This document shows positions 12,344 to 23,745 of a stretch of 64,000 nucleotides of DNA, in pieces. The notes under the pieces are model-generated. The model ran no database searches, was not told the DNA's origin, and worked only from the letters and a program-made list of their open reading frames with translations. Numbering within the stretch: the stretch's first letter is position 1; each line of letters opens with the position of its first letter. The translations under genes were made by a program, and so were the position numbers. The DNA comes from Brachyhypopomus gauderio (taxonomy: Eukaryota; Chordata; Actinopteri; Gymnotiformes; Hypopomidae), in assembly GCF_052324685.1 (NCBI RefSeq), contig NC_135223.1, positions 11,445,766 through 11,509,765 on the forward strand, written 5' to 3'.

Positions 12344-13850
12344 AAATAGCATTACCACTCATGTATTTTCTGGAAATGTTTTGTTTTCTACCCTGTGCGA
12401 ACACAGTTTAGTCTTTATTCTGTAAATTGTCTTCCAGTTCTGTCAAATGGAGAATAGAGTATGATGAACTGACCATACTGACCATGTGTTAAAACAAAAG
12501 ACATTTTTATATGAAACCTGCCATGGTGTTATTTTTGTTGATTGGTAGCGGTAGACTTAGCAGTAGCCTTCCCAGTAGTCTTTCTGTTGGGACATTATGA
12601 AAGTCGCTCACCAGGACGAAGAGGAAGAGAGATTTGTAGAGGAGGAAAAGCAAAGGCCATTCTTTAAGAGCTCTTATTTAAAAGTGACTTCTAGCCAAAA
12701 CTGTGCTTTCAAAGGAAGGTGGAGGAGTAGGATGTAAAAAAAAAAAAAACTATAATAAAAATGATAGACAGGGTGAGAGAATCAAATGAAATCTTTTGAA
12801 ATGCCAATGTATATTATAATTATGCATAACTATATTTGAACAGAAAAAAAATATATAGATACTTTCTTTGAAGTGAGTAGCAAGTGGGTGTCAGGGTGGG
12901 GCCTTTTTACCGGGGGAGGGGCAGAAACTGTGGGCAGGTTATTTGTAAGAATCTATACATTAGGACACTGTCTTCCCTGAGCCCTGATTGGGTCAGACGT
13001 GTGTTGGGGGCATGCCCTGTCATTTGTGTTTTTCTCTCCCTTGTGTGACCATATGACCATGTCAGCATCCCTATGGCAATGCTCTGACAAAATGAACTTT
13101 CACTGTGTTGCGCTCAGTCCCAATTGACCTTTTACCCTTCCGCTTCCTCCAATGAGAGACTCACATGTGGTGTTCCACTGACCCCATGTGACATGGGGCT
13201 TGGCCCAAGACACTAAAGCATAAATTAATATTACCCATAACACACTACTGCAGCTGGAGGGTTTTTTTTTTAAACCAGTAAATTCAGTGCAAAAACTACA
13301 CACAGACTGCATTTATGTGGGCAACTCTAAATAATATGTAGTGGAGAATAGATATATTTAAAAAACAATATGGTTTATCTAAATGTGTGATAAACTGAAA
13401 TACTGTAATGCACGAATTTTTATATATAAAAGACCAAGACAAGCTCAGCGTGATGTCATTCTTGTTTTTTCCTACAAGAACAGTGAGGCAGGTGCAATTC
13501 ATAAAGAAAAGTGTTCTGATCTTCCACCGGAGTGACTAGGGGTGTAACAATACATAATTTTTAAGGCTTGATATGATTTTCAGTTGACAAAAAGATTTTT
13601 TTGATTTTGGTTTGACTCTGCAGAGCTCTAAATATAAACTAAGCAGAATATTTTGGCTATAAAAAATTGATATTTACTTCAAAATAAAAGATTGCAAAGT
13701 AGCATGTTCTTGTGCTACTGAGCGTATAACATAACACTAAGATTGAACTGCTTCAAATAAAACCTTACACAGTGTATGACAGCCCCTTAGAAGAGATGGA
13801 GTGGAGCTGGAATTATGATTATTGAGGTGACTCTCCCTCCAGCGTCCCCC

Positions 13851-14008
13851 CACAGCCTGCTGCCGTGCTGGGCCAGGCAGCTGGGCCCGCTGTTGTGCTC
13901 GGCCAGGCCGCTGGGCCCCCTGCTGTGCTTGGCCAGACCGCTGGGCCCGCTGCTGTGCTTGGCCAGGCCGCTGGGCCCCCTGCTGTGCTCGGCCAGGCCG
14001 CTGGGCAT
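13851..14008. repeat. 30-bp GC-rich minisatellite
   Basis: About five copies of a 30-bp unit containing GCTGGGCC and TGTGCTCGGCCAGGCC. Copies alternate between a GGCCCGCT and a GGCCCCCT form, which suggests a 60-bp dimer as the duplicated block. Multiples of three keep several frames open on both strands; no real protein is implied. Confidence 0.9.
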
Positions 14009-15967
14009 GCCACAGAGGTAATGGAGTGTTCCAGCCTGCAGAGGGACTCACGAGTGCTTCGTGCTCCCACTTTCACCCACCTGCTTAAGTGTAAGTGCAG
14101 GATGAGCAGTGACAGCAGCGCATTAGACCCACACGAGCAGGCCGCACCGCACCAGTGAGCCCAGCAGTCTGTCAGCTCCTATTACAGATGCAGGCTCGGG
14201 TGTCTACCCATGGGCTCTGATTTCCCCACTTCCGCAACCCCAATTTAGTCGTACACACATGCGCATGTATGCACACGCATGCACATGCACACACACACAC
14301 ACGCCAAGCAACCAGTCACCAGTCACTCTACAGCTTGATGTTATGCAAACCATTGCAAACTCATTCACTGAAGGTCAAGGACATTAACGGCACCTTTACT
14401 GTGAACATAAGAAACGGTTCAGGAACGGCTATTGCACCGGCTGATGGCAAACCTCAGCCCGCTTGTACAGGGGAACGTGCAGCAGATGAGAAATACAGTG
14501 TATGTGGTTGCAGGCAGTGCCCTACGATCCAGCCCACAGAGGGCGGAGACCTGTACCGGAGGAGGAGGGGCATAGCTGAGATTCTAGGATAATATTTCTC
14601 ATCCACTTCAGCATGGTGTGTACAGACAAGCAATGCACTAATTTTAGCCTAAGTGAGGAGTGAAAGAGGCACCAGAAGTGAGATGAGAAAATGAACCAGT
14701 ATGAAGCAAGTGTAATTCTCCAGTAAAACCAGGTCTTATCCACTGAGGAAACGATAGTAAAGAAAGTTGTAAAAGTGTCACTGTAGCATAGGGTTGACAG
14801 GCCAAGAGAATGGAAAAAAAATGAATTCTACTCATTGTCTAGAGTGAAATATAAACACTTTATTTACACATTTGTATAAGGTCTGTCTGTATGATACACA
14901 GTCAAACAAAAATCCTGTTTTCATACATCATTTACATTTCACACAGTAAAAACTTATAGCTCTCTCACAACAGTCTTCAAGTCTGTATGTGTAAGTTAAA
15001 TTGTTTGTGTTATTTTGAAAAATCTCAAATACTTTTAAATACCGCTGACGTGGTCCAGCCTAGTATCCAAACCAACTGACTTTTTTGGACTCTGGTTGAA
15101 GCCCGTTAATGGATTGCTTTGCAACTGCTTTATGGATTAAATATTTGAAACATTATTTCAAAAATATTGATTATAATAACATAAATATTTAAGTATTACA
15201 GGACACTCTAGTGGTTATCTGTAGATTTTCAACCAAACTAGTAAACCAAAATTGTGCTAAGATTAAAGTATGTGTTCCATGATGACCCCTATAAAATATA
15301 AAATATATTTTAGTTTTATATATAAAATATAAAAATAAAATAATTTTAGGGGATAGCATAAGGTAGCTTTCAATTTCAGTTAACTTTCGGTTATCCAGTG
15401 ACCCCAGTCTAGATATTCAGAAAATCAAAAGAAGCAGAATTTTTAGTTAACATTGTTATTTTGACCTAAGTTTGACGATTTCATTTCACCAGCACGAAGA
15501 AATACAACTCCACCAGCCTTCCTATAGCCTTGGAGTTCTGCGGTTCACCCAAGTTGCACAACAGGACCTGGCCAGCAGAACAGCTGCTCAGCAAACCAGA
15601 GCAACGTCACACCAAGCCTGTTGCTGGAGCAAGAGGCTCCTGTAGACTTTGGAAGCCATGAGAGCAAAGCTTCTCTTTGCTTTGACCCTTCACCCACAGC
15701 TGTGGTAGGCCATGGAGCTGATTCCGCTAGGCGCAATGTCCACGAGCCGTCCCTGCACCATGCAGGACCGTCCACCTCTGGTGGGACAGGCAGTGTGAGG
15801 AGCTTGAGGGACTGAATGAACTCCTGATTTACAACAGACAAACTGCGCTTAACTACACACAAACAAACGGTTTCGAAATGGCTCGACACAGAGGCGCCTG
15901 CCGGCTGAATATAACCCCACCCAACTGTCCTGGCGTTTCTTCCTAATGAAGTCCCACTGCAGGAGTG

Positions 15968-15989
15968 CCCTAACCCTAACCCTAACCCT
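15968..15989. repeat. Short interstitial telomere-like (CCCTAA)n tract
   Basis: CCCTAA is repeated about 3.7 times without error (22 bp). It equals the vertebrate telomere repeat read as TTAGGG on the minus strand. Confidence 0.9.
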
Positions 15990-16650
15990 GGGAGACGCTG
16001 CTGACATTTCACCTCCCTCTGAAAACACCTTCCACTCACTCACACCGGGGACCCAGGCCAGGACCCCATTAGGAATGGCGTTTGATGTATGCAAAAAATA
16101 AAAGGTAGCATGTGATGAGATCTTAAGAAAACTTAACGTAATTTTAAATGGTGTGGAATGTTACATGGTAGGAGTGGGCCTTCTTTGTATTTTTATTTTT
16201 ACATTGACGAGTACAAATGTACCAATCCTGTTCACCCATATGGTTTTTATCCAACAGGCTTTCGCACTAATTGCCGAGCAAACGGAGAACACCTAAGATG
16301 CAGTGTGACACAGCGGTGGCCCACAGCAGGAACCGCACGACTGCAGGGATGTTTGGACATTGCTGCACTGGGGTTACGAGACCTAACGTGCAACTAAATC
16401 GATCAAAACAAGTCAAGTTCAGGTCAACATTTCCAAATAACATGGCCAGAGGACACGCTGAGTGTGATGCTGTCTAATGTATTGATTGTTGCTCATAAGC
16501 AAATATCTGGGGTCTATCAGCAACTAGAAATGATCATAGAATACTACATACCTTCTTGTCATTCCGTAAAACGATTTATCGGTCTTTAACGAGATTCGTA
16601 ATGTCACAGACAGTTAAAAAATGTTATTTAAAAAAAGGTCCTCCGGGCCT

Positions 16651-18330
16651 CTAGGTGTCACTGCGTCTTTGCTTCGCCATGCATTTTTCTAGAGGATCGA
16701 AGGGCAAAGAGAGCAGCAGGAAAAGAATACCGCCCAATATGAGGACAGCGCCGGCCGAGCCCACGCAGGCCACCGACCAGGACAGCTGGTGGTGCAGAGG
16801 CATGCTGGGATCGCTGGCCAACAGGGCCAGCACTGATTGGTGGAAAACGATGATGGACAGCAGGATCAGGATGCCTGAAAGGGATAGAAGTGTCGACAGA
16901 GAGAAAGTGTGATAAAGCCACATGCCAATGCATCTGAGTAGGGCCTTACTGCCATGCTTTATTTGTGTTTGTTTGTTTGTTTGCTTTAGTTCGTTGTCTC
17001 CAAATTTACTCATGGCCAATTCCCAGTCACTAGCAAAATCTCTGCCTGGGAAAATGAACATGAGCATTCACTGAGAGGGGCCACAGGACAGCTGAAGAAG
17101 GCTCGGGGAGACGACAGGGGATCAATACAGGCAACGCGGCCACCCTCCCTCAACAGAGAGCAGGGCCGGTTCAGTTCTGGCCATGGATGAGTGAGGCACT
17201 GGTAGGCCCTTGTGTTGTGAGGTTGCAGGGGGGCGAGGTGGTGGGGGGTGGTGGTGGGGGGTGGTGGTGGGGGTGAGGTGGTGTGGGGGTGAGGTGGTGT
17301 GGGGGTGAGGTGGTGTGGGGGTATGCTCACCTGAGAAGACAAAGCAGAAGGCAGCAGGCTTAAGGAGGAAGGGCACACTTTTACTGATGGACATGATGAT
17401 GCACACACAGCCCATCACCATGAAGAACAGACCAAAGAGAGCCAGCATGGCAGAGCCTAGACTCAGATCTGAGAGAGAGAGAGAGAGAGAGAGAGATTGA
17501 AGACGTAGAGAGATCAGGAGGAAGGGAGAGGAGAGGGGATAAGGGGTGATGAGGGGATCATGTGGATGAAGGAGAAATAGAAAAGGTATATAGAAAAGTG
17601 AAGAGAAATGACTGAATAGGGAACAGAAACTTACTTTTGTTTGTTGTTTTCTTAAAAATTACTGCATTTTCTCCTGAGGTATAGAACTTGAAGAATGTAC
17701 AATTAGATTCTAAGAGAGAGGGGGGGGGGGGGGGGGGGCAAGAGAGAGTACATACAAAATACAAAAAAACATAAGTGAATCATTTCTGCACAGAATTCCT
17801 AACAAAAACCCATATTGACCGATACGGAGAAACAGAAAATATTACTGGGAGAGAAGATACAAACTGTAGATTTAGCAGGATAATGTACACAAAACTGCCA
17901 TTAGATCAGATAAAACACTATCACAAATACATTTGCAATGTGTCTTTAGTTACCGTTACTGTTTACTTTAGCTTCAGGCCGATTCTTACTATTATTTTGC
18001 TTTTAAAATTGAATTTATTTACTTTCTATCCTCTATAAAAACTCAGTCCTCTGTATATTAATAATGCATCTGTGTTTGACACATTGCTTTGCCAACATAA
18101 GTATTTTATCCTGTCATGGCAACAAAGCACATTTGATTTGATTTAATTGGAGTTGATTTGATTTGAGTTGGAAAAGGTGGAGGGGGAGAGAGGAGGAAAA
18201 CCTGACAGAAAAACTTATGTCTTTTGGTCTAATTTATGAATAGACCAAAAAAATCTTAATTTCTGCTGTAAGCACTGTGAGTATAATTGTGTTTTAATGT
18301 GTTATGAGGGTACAATATCTGCCTCACACA

Positions 18331-18418
<88 letters not shown>

Positions 18419-21400
18419 CATAGACAAAAGCAGATGGAGAGGGAGAGCAATGCTTTTCCAAGGCAGATGGACGAGGAGGAGGAGACGCACGGCTTTAAGA
18501 GCTGCTCTGTGTTTAGCCAACACTGGGGTTTCTTACTACATCTCCCTCCACCTCTCCCCACCTCTCACCATCTCCCTCCACCTCTCCCCACCTCTCACCA
18601 TCTCCCTCCACCTCTCACCATCTCCCTCCACCTCTCCCCACCTCTCACCATCTCCCCCCACCTCTCCCCACCTCTCACCATCTCCCTCCACCTCTCCCCA
18701 CCTCTCACCATCTCCCTCCACCTCTCCCCACCTCTCACCATCTCCCTCCACCTCTCCCCACCTCTCACCATCTCCCACCACCTCTCACCATCTCCCTCCA
18801 CCTCTCCCCACCTCTCACCATCTCCCCCCACCTCTCCCCACCTCTCACCATCTCCCTCCACCTCTCCACACCTCTCACCATCTCCCTCCACCTCTCACCA
18901 TCTCCCTCCACCTCTCCACACCTCTCACCATCTCCCTCCACCTCTCACCATCTCCCTCCACCTCTCACCATCTCCCTCCACCTCTCCCCACCTCTCACCA
19001 TCTCCCTCCACCTCTCCCCACCTCTCACCATTCCCTCCACCTCTCCCCACCTCTCACCATCTCCCTCCACCTCTCCCCACCTCTCACCATTCCCTCCACC
19101 TCTCCCCACCTCTCACCATCTCCCTCCACCTCTCCCCACCTCTCACCATCTCCCTCCACCTCTCTCCACCTCTCACCATCTCCCTCCACCTCTCCCCACC
19201 TCTCACCATCTCCCTCCACCTCTCCCCACCTCTCACCATCTCCCTCCACCTCTCCCCACCTCTCACCATCTCCCCCCACCTCTCCCCACCTCTCACCATC
19301 TCCCTCCACCTCTCCCCACCTCTCACCATCTCCCTCCACCTCTCTCCACCTCTCACCATCTCCCTCCACCTCTCCCCACCTCTCACCATCTCCCTCCACC
19401 TCTCCCCACCTCTCACCATCTCCCTCCACCTCTCCCCACCTCTCACCATCTCCCTCCACCTCTCCACACCCCTTGCCATGCACTGATCACAGAACTGGGC
19501 TTCACTTTGGAAGGTTTCACCTGTACAGAGTGGAATCTGCCTTTGTTATTTAGTTCCAGTGATTAAGATGAAAGCTTCATGCATGAAGATGATTCCTTAT
19601 TTAACTGTAAGATGCAGTTTGGAGATAAGACCGGTCCTGGCCAAACTGGGATGTTTATGCTCTGACATTTTTGGACACCATAAGACAAACAAGTAGGGAT
19701 TAAAGGGAGGGATGATTTTATCCGACTGATACAAACCACAAAACAACGCCACAGTGCTTCTATTACACTGTGCTCTTAAGAACACCATCCACTACACCAA
19801 TATACTGCCTGTGCACAATGACTAAGCTCTCTCTCACACTAACACACACACACACACACACTTCCTCTCGCTCATACACACCGCACATATACCTCTCACT
19901 ACTTCACCCTGCAGTGAACTTGATGATCGTGCAGTTAACAGTGCTCTGCTGTATATGAAACTGTCTTTATCATATATGCACCAGAACTGGACAGAATGAC
20001 AGAAGACAGAATTACAGACAGTGAAGAGCTGAAGCTCTCTAGCTTTTAAACTATGAGTGCTCCCCCAGTGCGTTAGATGTCTAGGGCATATACCAAAATA
20101 TCCTGTCTCTCCAAACGCCAGAGAGCTCTTGACTGGAGCTAACTGTGTGTGTGTAAGCCTGTGCCTGGTTCACATCATGCTTCAAATGCTAAACATCAGA
20201 GGTTTTATACACTGGTGTTAAATGCTAAAAAAAATTTAATAAATAAAGCAAGAAAAGAATTTCCCAGAGTCCTCCAGTACGGGGGTTTATTGGGCCCTTG
20301 GCTGGAAGTGTAATTCTACTGGTGCCTCCTAACCCAGTTGCATACATATTATTACATAATGAGCATAATGAGTGCACTTTATTATTATTATTATTATTAA
20401 GGTAATATTATTATTATAATTTTATTAAGGTAATATGTTAATGCTACTTCAGGTGCATAACATGAACTACTATATTCAAATAGTGTATTTTTAATGTTTT
20501 AAAAATTTGTTTTTGTGTTCTGTGTTTGTGTGCCTGAGAGACAGAGTGAGAGACAGGAGGTAAGAGGACAAGATGGGGGAGTGAGAGAGAGATGGAGGGA
20601 GTGAGAGAGAGATAGAGGGAGTGAGGGAGAGATAGAGGGAGTGAGTTAGAGATGGAGGGAGTGAGAGAGAGATAGAGGGAGTGAGAGAGAGATAGAGGGA
20701 GTGAGGGAGAGATAGAGGGAGTGAGAGAGAGATGGAGGGAGTGAGGGAGAGATAGAGGGAGTGAGTTAGAGATGGAGGGAGTGAGAGAGAGATAGAGGGA
20801 GTGAGAGAGAGATAGAGGGAGTGAGGGAGAGATAGAGGGAGTGAGTTAGAGATGGAGGGAGTGAGAGAGAGATAGAGGGAGTGAGAGAGAGATAGAGGGA
20901 GTGAGGGAGAGATGGAGGGAGTGAGAGAGAGATAGAGGGAGTGAGGGAGAGATGGAGGGAGTGAGAGAGAGATAGAGGGAGTGAGGGAGAGATAGAGGGA
21001 GTGAGGGAGAGATAGAGGGAGAGAGGGAGAGATAGAGGGAGTGAGTGAGAGATGGAGGGAGTGAGAAAGAGATAGAGGGAGTGAGGGAGAGATGGAGGGA
21101 GTGAGAGAGAGATAGAGGGAGTGAGGGAGAGATGGAGGGAGTGAGAGAGAGATAGAGGGAGTGAGGGAGAGACAGGGGGCAGAAGGGTAGTGAGCCAGCC
21201 CTCACCTCCAGGCAGTTGTGCGGGGCCGCAGTTCTCTCTGTCCGGGTTGACATCAGCCACCAGCAGGGTGCGGACGCAGCTCTTCCACAGGCCGTAGTGC
21301 GCCACCTCACACGTCTGGTTGTTGTGCAAGTGCTTGGGAGGCGACAGCTCCACCCAGAACTCCGTGCCGAGGCCCAGCACCGTCAGGGTCACGCCCACCA

Positions 21401-21563
21401 GGGCCACGATGAACGCCAGCTTGATCTTGCCCTCCTGGCTGTCGCTCATGCGAACGGGCCTGGGCCTCTTGCCCCCGCGGCCGCCCATTCCCCCGGCCAC
21501 GCCCCCCGAAGCCATGCCCATACGCCCCTCCTCTTCCTGCTGCATGAAGAAGTTAGACCACAT
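16651..21563 (-). CDS. cacng6: Voltage-dependent calcium channel gamma-6 subunit
   Basis: A claudin-like four-pass membrane protein of the gamma-1/gamma-6 branch, which modulates voltage-gated calcium channels rather than AMPA receptors. CDS exons in transcript order are 21563-21206, 17709-17635, 17468-17331 and 16874-16651, joining in phase 1 to give 264 aa (human about 260). The N-terminus MWSNFF is the gamma-6 hallmark. Membrane segment 1 is at about 48-68, GLWKSC at about 92-97, NxT sites lie in the first loop (NQT, and NCT at about 121), the ESNCTFFKF...TSGENA stretch is conserved with human gamma-6, and segments 2-4 are at about 146-168, 175-205 and 225-250. There is no TTPV PDZ ligand, as expected for gamma-6. 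The start has G at -3. It runs convergent with cacng8. Intron 1 (17710-21205) is dominated by tandem repeats and a run of 19 G/C bases flanks the exon 2 acceptor. Confidence 0.95.
17211..17325 (-). repeat. GGTGGGG-rich block at the cacng6 exon 3 donor
   Basis: About 115 bp of GGTGGTGGGG and GTGTGGGGGTGAG units on the plus strand, C-rich in the cacng6 sense. It begins about 5 bases beyond the exon 3 donor (intron starts at 17330) and fills part of the short intron 3 (16875-17330). Confidence 0.85.
17720..17738 (-). repeat. Homopolymer G19 (C19 in cacng6 sense)
   Basis: Nineteen consecutive G on the plus strand. In the transcript this is a run of C that forms most of the polypyrimidine tract before CTCTCTCTTAG of the cacng6 exon 2 acceptor (exon starts at 17709). 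Confidence 0.9.
18334..18415. repeat. (CA)n microsatellite in cacng6 intron 1
   Basis: About 80 bp of nearly perfect CA dinucleotides. Confidence 0.95.
18537..19475. repeat. 30-bp minisatellite, about 31 copies, cacng6 intron 1
   Basis: Around 940 bp of a 30-bp unit made of CATCTCCCTCCACCTC and TCCCCACCTCTCAC halves, with a 16- to 18-bp half-unit missing in some copies and single-base deletions at about 19031 and 19091. It is almost pure pyrimidine plus A on the plus strand, so cacng6 pre-mRNA is purine-rich here. Open frames of 350-418 codons on the plus strand and Gly/Glu/Arg/Trp-type frames on the minus strand are artefacts of the repeat. Confidence 0.95.
20571..21171. repeat. 20-bp minisatellite, about 30 copies, next to cacng6 exon 1
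   Basis: Units of GTGAGAGAGAGATAGAGGGA and near variants (GTGAGGGAGAGATGGAGGGA, GTGAGTTAGAGATGGAGGGA) repeat in strict 20-bp register with no indel over about 590 bp. The array ends about 34 bp inside intron 1 from the exon 1 donor. It is purine-rich on the plus strand and so pyrimidine-rich in the cacng6 transcript. It extends the exon 1 frame as Ser/Leu/Pro repeats, which is readthrough and not protein. Confidence 0.95.
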
Positions 21564-22389
21564 GGCTGAGCCGGTTGAGGGACAAGGAACCGAGGAACGG
21601 ATGGATGAGACAGGTGAGGAGACGGGCGAAAGAGAGACGGAGGTGACAGAGGGGGGAAGGGACGGGCGGACCGGGGCGAGCGGGGGGAAGGGTGCGAGAG
21701 AAACAGCGAGAGAAGGTCAGGTCGACAACCGAAGATGATGAGGAGCGAGAGGAGTGTCAGCAGGACGTGGCAGCCGCACGCACGCTTCCTTCCCGAAGAC
21801 CCTGGAAGGAATAAAAACAAACAAGTGGCAGTCCTAACGAGCAAACGCCGGATGGCATCCGGACGACAGCATTCGACACGTTCACACCTTCCCCACAAGC
21901 GCGCGTCTGAACGAGAGCATTTCTGCATGACATATACGGCATTCGCACGTTCCTCTGTGCGGCAGGGCTTGGTCCTCGCCGTCCGCTCCCAACACATGCC
22001 ACAACGACACGGTTACAAGGCACGTTAGTGCCAGTTTCCGGCAAAACCGCACCCCAGGAGTGCACTGCTGCAGGATTCCGTGAAGTGGGACCATCCTATG
22101 TGGGAAGGTTTACTGTGTCCTGCACTGGACAAGGTTGGAGGCAGGGCGCGGGGTACCTGGGCGGCCCGATAAGCCCCCTGGTTTTAAGGGTCTTACCTTT
22201 GGCTTCTGTATGTGGTGCCCTCTCTGACGTTCTCATCACACACGGGTTATTTTCATAACTAAAGTGGCTGAGAGCCGGGGCCAGATACTCGGAAAATGCA
22301 TCAGCAGCCAATAATATCTGGACATTATTCCATTCAACTATTTTTACAAAGGTCCCTGCCCGCCAGCCTTCACGTGGTGCATTCATACC

Positions 22390-22690
22390 GGGACACAGGA
22401 CAGGCATTCAGTAGGAGACCTGGGTTGGGTGTCCTATGGGGGACACAGGACAGGCACTCAGTAGGAGAGTTGAGTTATGTGTCCTACAGGACACACAGGA
22501 TGAGTAATTTGTCCTTCGGGGACACAGGATGATCACTCAGTATGAGACCAGAGTAATTTGTCCTACGGAGGACACAGGATGAGCACTCGATATGAGACGT
22601 GACTTATTTGTCCTACAGGGGACACAGGGCAGGCACTCAGTATGAGACCTGGGTTGTGTGTGTCGTATGGGGGGCACAGTATGAGACCTG
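22390..22690. repeat. 50-bp degenerate minisatellite
   Basis: GGGGACACAGGA recurs at about 22392, 22442, 22492, 22521, 22571, 22621 and 22671, giving a 50-bp period with one copy shortened to 29 bp. Each unit pairs TGTCCTA with GGGGACACA, so every copy contains a small self-complementary core. Confidence 0.85.
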
Positions 22691-23644
22691 TTTCTTCCCA
22701 CCGTGGTCCTAATGGGAAACCCACAACGTCTTACTGTATGCTCCTACAAGAGGGATGAGTGTGTGTGTTTCTGCTTGTTAAGGGAGGCCAATATTATCAT
22801 TCTTAAACTGACAGTAGAGGTTGTTTACTCTTGAAAAAAAGGTAATGGAGAGATGGAGAGAAAGAGAGACAGAGATAGATGAACAGAGACACAGAAGGGA
22901 TTGGAAGTTGTTTGTCTTTCAGACTGAGGGGAGTAACGTTATTAAAGTGAGGGGGAATCAGAAGACATTGTTGACGCACACACACATGCGTCACCAGGGA
23001 TGTTTGGGTCACATAATGAAATTTGCTTAGTCTGCTCAGTGTCACTATTTTGAAAACTAACACATAAGCAACAGAACATATGAAATGACCAAAATAGCTG
23101 GGAATACAGCAGTCCCACAGACTACGTGAAACTGAATGAATCACCTCCCTCAACTATACCAAAAACCTCTCACTGCCCCCATTCAAATTTTGAACTTAGT
23201 ATAGAAAAACAGCATACAACACAAAAATATATATTTATGGACATTTTGTGGGACCAGACCTATAAGATTAGAAACCCTTATAGACAGACGTCGGAGTAGG
23301 GAAAAAAAACCTGCCAAATAAGTTGCTTATGCCAACGCTGTCTATAATTAACCCACTAGGAGCAGGTCTTCATTTGCTGACCACAAGCCTTATGGAAAGA
23401 GATCCTTGCCACTGTCTGCTAGCTGGCTAGTGATGAGACTGGGAGACTAGCAGTGATTGTTAGTGGTAATATGACACTTGGGTAAGGTGGGGCTGACCAT
23501 GGCAGTGATCCCACAAACAGAGAACACAGCCGATCCAGACAGCCGAGACTCTGCACCAGTTAACACAGCTAGTGGGGCAGTGAGTTTAAGCAATCATACT
23601 GGAAGGGTTCCATTACCAGCTCTACGAACCTCTCCTTCTACCTT

Positions 23645-23646
<2 letters not shown>

Positions 23647-23736
<90 letters not shown>

Positions 23737-23745
23737 GCACGCACA
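23647..23745. repeat. (CA)n microsatellite
   Basis: About 95 bp of perfect CA dinucleotides ending in (GCAC)3. Confidence 0.95.

Larger units (their letters stand above)
11804..16650. other. Intergenic region between convergent cacng8 and cacng6
   Basis: Contains the cacng8 3' UTR with poly(A) signals at 11989 and 12754, a (TTA)n microsatellite at 12298-12342, a GC-rich 30-bp minisatellite (13851-14008), a short telomere-like tract (15968-15989) and a possible poly(A) signal for cacng6 on the minus strand at 16192-16197 (TTTATT on the plus strand). The open frame on the minus strand at 15545-16039 matches no family I know. The rest is unique, AT-rich DNA in which I see no gene. Confidence 0.65.

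Noticed and set aside
13536-13560. A TAGGGGTGTAACAATAC string resembling a hAT end
   Set aside because: No matching inverted end or target duplication was found nearby, so an element cannot be delimited. A similar string at about 2014 is equally isolated.
14269-14592. 107-codon plus-strand frame after a (CA)n run
   Set aside because: No similarity to any known family, low-complexity start and no supporting context.
15545-16039. 164-codon frame on the minus strand near the telomere-like tract
   Set aside because: No recognisable domain, an overlapping frame on the same strand and no clear splice partners. I could not support it as a gene.
18297-19553. 418-codon Ser/Pro/Leu/His frame
   Set aside because: Produced by a (CA)n tract and the 30-bp minisatellite in cacng6 intron 1. 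Overlapping frames on both strands are equally long.
20766-21205. 265-codon version of the cacng6 first exon
   Set aside because: Beyond 21206 the frame reads through the donor into the 20-bp repeat. The ESNCTFFKF exon at 17709-17635 continues the family sequence in frame.
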